Positions 1 through 4,208 of a stretch of DNA of 5,437 nucleotides are shown here, one piece after another. Every line of letters begins with the position of its first letter. Within the stretch, counting starts at the first letter, position 1. The stretch is from DASZXJ01 sp035545895 (GTDB taxonomy: Bacteria; Planctomycetota; Phycisphaerae; Tepidisphaerales; Tepidisphaeraceae), in contig DASZXJ010000084.1 in NCBI GenBank assembly GCA_035545895.1, positions 1 through 5,437 on the forward strand, written 5' to 3'. The position numbers were made by a program, and so were the translations under genes. The notes beneath the pieces are model-generated. The model searched no databases and was not told where the DNA came from. It saw nothing but the letters and a program-made list of their open reading frames with translations.

Positions 1-50
1 CCGCCGCTTGCGGCGGGTTTGGCGCTCGAAAACCCGCCGCAAGCGGCGGG
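1..50. repeat. nested GC-rich inverted repeat (REP-like or terminator-like)
   Basis: Bases 1-20 are a perfect reverse complement of bases 30-49, with a 9-base loop at 21-29. Each arm is also a palindrome: ccgccgc-tt-gcggcgg at 1-16, and ccgccgc-aa-gcggcgg at 34-49. The element can therefore form one long stem or two small hairpins. It lies about 50 bases past the stop of the minus-strand hydrolase gene. It could end that transcript or protect its 3' end, but any T-run on the minus strand would fall outside the window. The left arm touches the window edge, so the repeat may be longer. Its makeup resembles REP/BIME-type intergenic repeats; that link is inference. Confidence 0.75.
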
Positions 51-98
51 GCTAAATGAACCAAACTCGAACTGACCCATTACCCAATAATCAGCCCA

Positions 99-914
99 TT
101 ATTGCTGGGCAACCGTATCAACCGTCCGCGCCGGCAAGGGCACATTCGCCTGGCGCTGGACGGGCTGGCTGGTCGGCACCAGTCTCGCCGCTGCAGGCTG
201 AGCACCGGTCAGACCGCGCATCGGATGGGCCGCAGCCCACTGCTGCCGGGTCGGCAGAACCGTATGCAGTTTCGCAATGATATCCTTGTGGATCTTGCTG
301 TTTTTGTCGATGTTCACGTGGTTGGTGTCCCACTCCAGCAGATCCTTGTATTCGGCTCGAACATTCATGTTCACAAGCCTGCCATGGAAATCCGGTTCGG
401 TTTCCAGCGGAATGCCGCGCAGAATACCCGTGCCGTCAAAAATGCTTGGCTGATAATAGTTGTAGCAGAGCTTGACGTTCTTCGGCACCTTCGGCGGACG
501 GGTCGCATCCAGCGTGATCAGCAGATCAACCGGAACGTTCACCTTGTCCAGCTCGCGTGCGATCATGATCGAATCGTCCGCGCCCAGTGAATGACCGATC
601 AGCACAATCGGCTCATGGTTCGGGTCGTTCTTGTACGTCTCAACAATCTTGGCTGCGAGCAATTCCTTCTGGTCTTCCTGGAAGACGTGTGCACGCACGC
701 CCGATTGGCTGACTTCATCGGTCAGCACGTCAATGCCATGCGAGAACAGCCCGATCAAGCCGCGGGTCAGATATGCGTTGCCGGCGCGAGGCGCATCGGA
801 ATCAGCCTGCACCCACTCCATTTTCCCTGGAGTCATCGAGCTGACGCTGACGCAGCCGCCAACCAGCAACATTGGAACTGAACACGCGATGATTGTTTTC
901 CGGAGATTTTTCAT
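99..914 (-). CDS. predicted lipoprotein alpha/beta hydrolase, paralogue 1
   Basis: This is a 271-residue predicted envelope lipoprotein with an alpha/beta-hydrolase fold; the substrate is unknown. A basic N-terminus and hydrophobic stretch lead to a lipobox ending VGGC, which places the lipidated Cys at residue 21. A GLIG-x-FS-x-G segment lies near residues 52-60. The nucleophile elbow GHSLG spans 107-111 with Ser109. LDAT gives a likely acid at Asp136, and TNHVNIDK gives a likely catalytic His199. The HxNIDK and GL-FS-G patterns recall a family of predicted hydrolases that I know only as uncharacterised. Residues after about 227 form a Pro/Ala/Gln-rich tail, probably disordered. An ATG two codons upstream (920) is possible, but AAGGA sits 7 bases before the 914 start and only 1 base before 920. 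The gene follows its paralogue closely, and this ribosome site overlaps the upstream TAA stop, suggesting coupled translation. An esterase, lipase or thioesterase role is inference. Confidence 0.87.
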   Translation of the reverse strand: MKNLRKTIIACSVPMLLVGGCVSVSSMTPGKMEWVQADSDAPRAGNAYLTRGLIGLFSHGIDVLTDEVSQSGVRAHVFQEDQKELLAAKIVETYKNDPNHEPIVLIGHSLGADDSIMIARELDKVNVPVDLLITLDATRPPKVPKNVKLCYNYYQPSIFDGTGILRGIPLETEPDFHGRLVNMNVRAEYKDLLEWDTNHVNIDKNSKIHKDIIAKLHTVLPTRQQWAAAHPMRGLTGAQPAAARLVPTSQPVQRQANVPLPARTVDTVAQQ

Positions 915-917
915 AGT

Positions 918-927
918 CATGTCCTTA
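918..927 (-). promoter_or_regulatory. Shine-Dalgarno overlapping the upstream stop codon
   Basis: On the minus strand the sequence reads TAAGGAC followed by ATGACTATG. The TAA ends the upstream hydrolase gene and supplies the AA of the AAGGA ribosome site for the next gene. The 7-base gap to the second ATG (914) is near ideal, while the first ATG (920) is too close. This decides the start of the downstream gene and suggests that translation of the two genes is coupled. Confidence 0.6.
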
Positions 928-1707
928 ATTTGCCCTTCCTACTTGAGAGGCGACTCGTTGATTCGATGGAGCAATCGTCTGCGACGCTTGCTGAGCCTGC
1001 GCAGATGGAGAGCCGGTTGTTCGATGCACCGCCACCCACGCCGGGCGAGGCGGACAAACGTCCAGCACTTCCTTGATCACAACCGCATGAACCAGCGGAT
1101 TCTTATCAATGTTGATATGGTTCGTTCCCGGCTCGAGCAGTTCCTTGCCGTTCTTGCGAACATCGATGTTGTACAGTTTGCCGTTCGCGCCAGGCTGATG
1201 CTCAAGCGGAATGCCTCGGAACATCGGGATCACGTCCGTCGCGTTGGATTGGAAATAGTTGTAGCAGACCGCGACGTTGGCCGGCACCTTGGGTGGCACG
1301 GTTGCATCGATCGTCACCAGCAGATCAACCTTGATCCCTTGCTTATCCAAAACGTTGGCGATGGTGACCACGTCGTCAGCGCCGTAAGAGTGGCCGATCA
1401 AAACCAGGGGTTCGGGGTTTTTCGCACCCTTGTAGCCAGCCACAATCTGGTCAGCCAGAACCGAATGCTGGGCATCCTGATAGACGCGCGCTCGCACGCC
1501 ATTCTGGTTGAGCTTGACGGACAAATCGTCCATGCCGGTCGAGAAAACGCCGATCAGTCCGCGAACGAGGTAAACGTTGCCCGCGTGAGGCTGATCGGAT
1601 TCCGGTTGCACCCACGTCATGTTGCCGTTTTCAAGACCGCGGCAACCGGTGAGCAACGCGAAAAGACACATTCCGACCCACCCAAAATGAATTGATTTAG
1701 GTCTCAT
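925..1707 (-). CDS. predicted lipoprotein alpha/beta hydrolase, paralogue 2
   Basis: This 260-residue predicted lipoprotein is a paralogue of the next gene downstream. By eye about half the residues match over the catalytic domain. The signal peptide ends in the lipobox LLTGC, giving lipidated Cys22. The catalytic set appears as GHSYG at 105-109 with Ser107, TIDAT with Asp134, and TNHINIDK with His197. Shared blocks include RGLIG-FS-GMD (49-60), GADD after the elbow, PPKVP, CYNYF (148-152) and RGIPLE. The tail after about 233 is rich in Ser, Gln and Ala and does not match the paralogue's tail. An in-frame ATG at 1788 would add 27 residues ahead of the signal peptide and bury it, so I chose 1707. 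The ribosome site is weak (AGG about 10 bases upstream, or a closer GGGA). It is probably the first gene of a two-gene unit acting on the outside of a membrane. Substrate is unknown. Confidence 0.86.
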   Translation of the reverse strand: MRPKSIHFGWVGMCLFALLTGCRGLENGNMTWVQPESDQPHAGNVYLVRGLIGVFSTGMDDLSVKLNQNGVRARVYQDAQHSVLADQIVAGYKGAKNPEPLVLIGHSYGADDVVTIANVLDKQGIKVDLLVTIDATVPPKVPANVAVCYNYFQSNATDVIPMFRGIPLEHQPGANGKLYNIDVRKNGKELLEPGTNHINIDKNPLVHAVVIKEVLDVCPPRPAWVAVHRTTGSPSAQAQQASQTIAPSNQRVASQVGRAN

Positions 1708-1983
1708 AATCCCTGTACCTATGCGTACAACCACTGTCCACCGAGCATAAAACGATGCTAGGCGGGCACCGATCGGGGGAACACTCATTTCCCAAGAAAG
1801 TCGGCCCTCGTCAGTTTTTTAAGTCCTGCGGTCAAAGAAAAGAGACATGCACCAGGACCCCGCTCGTACTTTCTGACCCACACGAGCGACGTTGAAACGA
1901 TATTACGCCAAGTTTCTTTCTCAGGAGATAAGACAGCGAACTTCTCGACAGGAGAGTCACATTTTTACCCCGATATAAGCGAT
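1708..1983. other. intergenic region upstream of the hydrolase pair
   Basis: This stretch of about 276 bases has no ORF I can support. It should hold the leader and promoter of the minus-strand hydrolase pair, but I find no strong -35/-10 pair. A TAATAT on the minus strand at 1900-1905 lacks a good -35. It holds two inverted repeats. One has 7-base arms at 1861-1867 and 1882-1888 around a 14-base loop. The other has 6-base arms at 1823-1828 and 1853-1858. Neither is followed by a T-run on the minus strand, so they are not clear terminators; a leader structure is possible. Confidence 0.4.
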
Positions 1984-2415
1984 TTACGTGGCACCGGCGC
2001 TTCCCGCTTCCCCTTCTGCCGAAAAATATCGGACCTTTCTGAAGTGCATCACATTCAGAATTCCAGTGCCCAGCAAAACCAACCCAAACCCAATCAGGCC
2101 AAGAGGTAACACGATTCCCGCCGCCCGAAATGGCGAGTCGTCTTCGGTCCAAAACCACAAAAACCCCAATGTGGGCAATACCACTCCATAAGTCAACAAG
2201 AATGGCAAGACCGTGAGCCGGATGGCTGAAGATTTATATAACCTTGGCTGCGATTTGGAGCGCGTCAGCGGTTGTACGAACATCGCCGGTGACGGCGCGG
2301 GCATGATCGAAAGGTCATTATCAACCGGCGCATGCGTGATCGGCGCCGGCTGATTCACCTGCGGTTTGGGACGCAGCGGACGTGAACTCTTTTTTCCACC
2401 CTTGCCGCTTGCCAT
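1984..2415 (-). CDS. small membrane protein with two predicted transmembrane helices
   Basis: I do not recognise this 143-residue protein. The first 66 residues are basic and proline-rich (GKGGKKSSRP at the start, then a Pro/Ala stretch) and probably lie in the cytoplasm. Two hydrophobic segments follow at about 67-89 and 98-122, joined by a short acidic loop containing TEDDSP. After the second segment comes HFRKVRY, then a Gly/Ala-rich end. The positive-inside rule predicts a hairpin with both ends in the cytoplasm. The ATG at 2415 has GGGA five bases upstream. A TTG at 2463 would add 16 residues but has only a distant AGG, so I prefer the ATG. It is transcribed divergently from the MEMO-like gene. 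A 276-base gap separates it from the hydrolases, so membership in their operon is unclear. Function unknown. Confidence 0.7.
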   Translation of the reverse strand: MASGKGGKKSSRPLRPKPQVNQPAPITHAPVDNDLSIMPAPSPAMFVQPLTRSKSQPRLYKSSAIRLTVLPFLLTYGVVLPTLGFLWFWTEDDSPFRAAGIVLPLGLIGFGLVLLGTGILNVMHFRKVRYFSAEGEAGSAGAT

Positions 2416-2459
2416 TGATTTCCCGTGCAAAAATCGGATCAGCTTTCCTGCATTACCGG

Positions 2460-2480
2460 ACAAATTTGTGACAACCTGTC
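2460..2480. repeat. two adjacent short palindromes in the divergent intergenic region
   Basis: ACAAATTTGT at 2460-2469 is a perfect 10-base palindrome. It is followed directly by GACA-acc-TGTC at 2470-2480. Together they lie in the expected leader of the minus-strand membrane-protein gene. Such back-to-back dyads can be regulator sites, but short palindromes also arise by chance. Confidence 0.3.
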
Positions 2481-2519
2481 GCCAGCGCGTTTTTGCGCGG
2501 TGGTCGAGAGCATCGTGTG

Positions 2520-2547
2520 ATTATAGTGTGCGCCATGGCCGAACCAA
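2520..2547 (-). promoter_or_regulatory. candidate promoter for the small membrane protein gene
   Basis: The minus strand carries a perfect TATAAT at 2525-2520. A TTGGTT lies upstream at 2547-2542 with a 16-base spacer. The -35 falls inside the first codons of the divergent MEMO-like gene. Transcription would start near 2513, giving a leader of about 100 bases before the ATG at 2415. The -10 is excellent and the -35 weak (TTG matches). It assumes a sigma-70-like consensus. Confidence 0.4.
2522..2527 (+). promoter_or_regulatory. candidate -10 element for the MEMO-like gene
   Basis: TATAGT on the plus strand ends 7 bases before the ATG at 2535, so transcription would begin at or next to the start codon. 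The message would be leaderless, which fits the lack of any Shine-Dalgarno sequence before this ATG. No convincing -35 is present. The element shares its central TATA with the TATAAT of the minus-strand promoter. Confidence 0.3.
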
Positions 2548-3422
2548 GCCAGCTTTTGGTTCGCCACCCGGCAGTGGCGGGATCGTTTTATCCCGCCGAA
2601 CCTGAGCAATGTCGCGCCCTGGCGAATTCGTATACGAAGGTCCCGCAGGCGCAACAGTCGCAACGATGGTTTGGCGGAATCGTTCCTCATGCCGGATGGG
2701 CGTACAGCGGCGCGATTGCGGGGCACACCCTTGGTGCAATCGCCACAGAATTCCAGCCCGATCTGGTCGTCATATTCGGCGCGATTCATACGCCGATCCC
2801 AACCGACCTTTCTTTGCTGGATTCCTATGCGCGCTGGGTGACGCCCGGCGATTCGTGCAACGTCAACGACGACGTGCGACGCCAGGTGCTTGAAAATCGA
2901 GCCCTGTTTGCCGTGGATGATCGGTTTCATCTGCGCGAACACGCGGTTGAAGTGGAATTGCCTTTGATCCGCAGCGTGTGGCCCAATGTCACGATCCTGC
3001 CGATCGAGGTGCCCGCCAACGAACGGGCGGTGCAGGTGGGAAAAACCACCGCGCGTCTGGTGAGTGCGGCCGGGTGCAACCCGGTGTTTCTCGCCAGCAG
3101 CGATTTGACGCATTACGGACCGGCCTACGGATTCGCCCCCGCGGGAACCGGAATCAACGGGCTGAAATGGGCGAAAGACAACGACCGGCTTCTGATCGAT
3201 CGCGTGCTGCGCATGCAGGACGAATCGATTGTGCCGGAAGTTCGGGCAAGGCTCAGCGCCTGTGGAGGCGGGGCGATTGCCGCGATGCTGGCGGCATGCA
3301 AGGAGCTAGGTGCGAACCACTCGCATTTGCTTCGCCACGCCAGCAGCTTTGATGTCGCGGCGCAACCCGGTTCCCAGCCCCCGGATAACGCGGTGGGATA
3401 CGCGTCGATCGTCGTTGGGTGA
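2535..3422 (+). CDS. amrB: MEMO1 family protein (AmmeMemoRadiSam system protein B)
   Basis: This 295-residue protein matches the MEMO1/AmmeMemoRadiSam-B family from end to end, and human MEMO1 has a similar length (297). The opening VRHPAVAGSFYP (9-20) is the family signature. PHAGWAYSG (51-59) supplies His52 and GAIH supplies His85. EHAVEVELP spans 135-143, SSDLTHYG spans 188-195 with His193, and CGGG gives Cys243. The end, VGYASIVV, also fits. His52, His85 and Cys243 correspond to the metal ligands of human MEMO1 (His49, His81, Cys244), so the site looks intact. The fold resembles extradiol dioxygenase class III proteins, but an enzymatic reaction is not firmly established. The ATG at 2535 lacks a Shine-Dalgarno sequence; a TTG at 2493 and GTGs at 2517 and 2526 are in frame, but homology begins just after the ATG. 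The usual AMMECR1-like and radical SAM partners are not seen in the window. Two small genes follow closely. Confidence 0.93.
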   Translation: MAEPSQLLVRHPAVAGSFYPAEPEQCRALANSYTKVPQAQQSQRWFGGIVPHAGWAYSGAIAGHTLGAIATEFQPDLVVIFGAIHTPIPTDLSLLDSYARWVTPGDSCNVNDDVRRQVLENRALFAVDDRFHLREHAVEVELPLIRSVWPNVTILPIEVPANERAVQVGKTTARLVSAAGCNPVFLASSDLTHYGPAYGFAPAGTGINGLKWAKDNDRLLIDRVLRMQDESIVPEVRARLSACGGGAIAAMLAACKELGANHSHLLRHASSFDVAAQPGSQPPDNAVGYASIVVG

Positions 3423-3652
3423 ACGATCGGCGCGCCCATCGCAACAGGCCGGCAGGGCCGATTGTGGCGTCCAGCCTTCGTGGGCGCCTGGGAATGTTCA
3501 TTCTGGGCAACAGCCCACACAAACGGCGCGACGGAAATACACGGATTTCCACCGCGCAGGGTGCGATTCCCTCCGCTTTTTCCGTGCTGAAACGGGCGCA
3601 GGAGCGGTGGAACGAGCTTTGCCGTTTGATGGCAGACGCTTTTTGGAGCTGA
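3419..3652 (+). CDS. possible small basic protein between the MEMO-like and coiled-coil genes
   Basis: I do not recognise this 77-residue ORF. It starts at a GTG that overlaps the MEMO-like stop (GTGA, 4 bases) and ends at a TGA one base before the next ATG, so it fills the gap exactly. The N-terminal half is Arg-rich with no clear domain. The C-terminal part (about 54-76, from FSVLKRAQ to MADAF) looks like an amphipathic helix. By hand count about 69% of third positions are G or C against 56% of second positions, a mild coding signal. No clear ribosome site precedes the GTG. An internal ATG at 3494 would give 52 residues starting MFILGNSP. The GGAG site of the next gene lies within its last codons, suggesting coupling. 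The alternative is a non-coding spacer that happens to stay open; overlapping ORFs in other frames also run through here. Confidence 0.45.
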   Translation: MNDRRAHRNRPAGPIVASSLRGRLGMFILGNSPHKRRDGNTRISTAQGAIPSAFSVLKRAQERWNELCRLMADAFWS

Positions 3653-3653
3653 T

Positions 3654-3923
3654 ATGAACGAACAAGAATTCCAGACAAAGCTGGCCGAGCTGATGGGCGA
3701 AATCAGCACTTTGCCTGCTGGGGAACGCGCCAAGCTTCAACAGCTTGCCGACGAAACGCGCCAGCGCCACGAGCGCCTGCGTCAAACGGTCAGCTCCCTC
3801 CAGGAAAGCCTCGACTATCTTCGATTGAGCATCAAGTACCTGGTTTTCGATCTCGAAGCCACTCGCCGCGAAAACGGCTATCTTCGAAAAATGCTCGAAG
3901 AGACCAGCGGCAACAGCGACTAG
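3654..3923 (+). CDS. small coiled-coil protein, conserved-hypothetical type
   Basis: This is an 89-residue, probably cytoplasmic protein with no signal peptide or membrane span. A first helix (about 3-19) ends at Pro21, and a second long helix runs from about 23 to 83. From Leu42 a regular heptad pattern holds: Leu42, Val46, Leu49, Leu53, Leu56, Ile60, Leu63, Leu67, Thr70, Asn74, Leu77 and Leu81 alternate at 3 and 4 residue steps. A polar Asn at an 'a' position (Asn74) is typical of parallel dimeric leucine zippers. A basic stretch, ATRRENGYLRK, lies near the end. It resembles small uncharacterised proteins I associate with planctomycetes; this is recollection, not a search. GGAG at 3645-3648 lies five bases before the ATG and supports the start. 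It is the last gene of the plus-strand unit, just before a terminator. Partner protein unknown. Confidence 0.82.
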   Translation: MNEQEFQTKLAELMGEISTLPAGERAKLQQLADETRQRHERLRQTVSSLQESLDYLRLSIKYLVFDLEATRRENGYLRKMLEETSGNSD

Positions 3924-3941
3924 AGTTTTCAATGGAGCGTA

Positions 3942-3973
3942 GGCCCGGACCGCTCGCCAGAACGGCCCGGGCC
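3942..3973 (+). other. GC-rich hairpin after the coiled-coil gene
   Basis: Bases 3942-3952 pair with 3963-3973 around a 10-base loop, giving an 11-base stem with one A-C mismatch (3949 with 3966). It is not followed by a T-run, so it is not a terminator alone. It lies 18 bases past the stop codon and just before the true terminator. It may block exonucleases from the message 3' end. Confidence 0.5.
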
Positions 3974-3987
3974 ACTGATTATCTTTG

Positions 3988-4023
3988 AAGAGCGGACGCC
4001 CGGCGGAGCGCCCGCTCTTTTTT
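3988..4023 (+). terminator. intrinsic terminator of the MEMO-like operon
   Basis: Bases 3988-3999 pair with 4008-4019: eight base pairs, one A-C mismatch, then three more pairs, closing an 8-base loop. The stem runs into six T residues at 4018-4023, the standard factor-independent terminator layout for the plus strand. Read on the minus strand it lacks a T-run, so it should act in one direction only. Confidence 0.8.
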
Positions 4024-4172
4024 ACGCGCAAAATCTATCACACGCACCATGTCCCCATTGAAGCATGCGGCAATCTGAGATTACGCAGCCCTTTCTCTTC
4101 TTTACATAAAGTTTCATACGACAAGTCCGTAATTTTGATTGATTGAGGACCAGTTCGGCTTGCATGAAGTCG

Positions 4173-4208
4173 ATTCCGGTTATTCCGAAAAAGATAAGCA
4201 TCCGGAAT
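4173..4208. repeat. weak inverted repeat just past the propeller gene stop
   Basis: ATTCCGG at 4173-4179 and CCGGAAT at 4202-4208 form 7-base arms around a 22-base spacer. A second copy of ATTCCG at 4182-4187 can pair with the same right arm. On the minus strand this directly follows the propeller stop codon, but no T-run comes after it. It is a weak candidate for a 3' end structure. The rest of 4024-4172 shows nothing I can name. Confidence 0.25.

Noticed and set aside
102..590. Plus-strand ORF antisense to hydrolase paralogue 1
   Set aside because: The opposite strand carries the lipobox, the GHSLG elbow and the His motif, so this frame is a shadow.
631..1695. Long plus-strand ORF (354 codons) spanning both hydrolase genes
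   Set aside because: It lies antisense to two clear paralogous lipoprotein genes, has no recognisable domain and is Arg/His-rich as expected of an antisense shadow of GC-rich coding DNA.
1900..1905. TAATAT on the minus strand as a -10 for the hydrolase pair
   Set aside because: No acceptable -35 at 15 to 18 bases and no extended -10; too common a hexamer to call alone.
1832..2158. Minus-strand ORF overlapping the membrane protein gene
   Set aside because: It overlaps in another frame the part of the gene that encodes both predicted membrane helices, has no ribosome site I can see, and its product looks random.
2439..3113. Minus-strand ORF opposite the MEMO-like gene
   Set aside because: The plus strand has full-length MEMO family motifs; the antisense product has none.
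3498..4031. Minus-strand ORF opposite the coiled-coil gene
   Set aside because: It would run back from inside the terminator and opposite a gene with a good ribosome site and heptad pattern. Its hydrophobic look comes from the complement of the coiled-coil codons.
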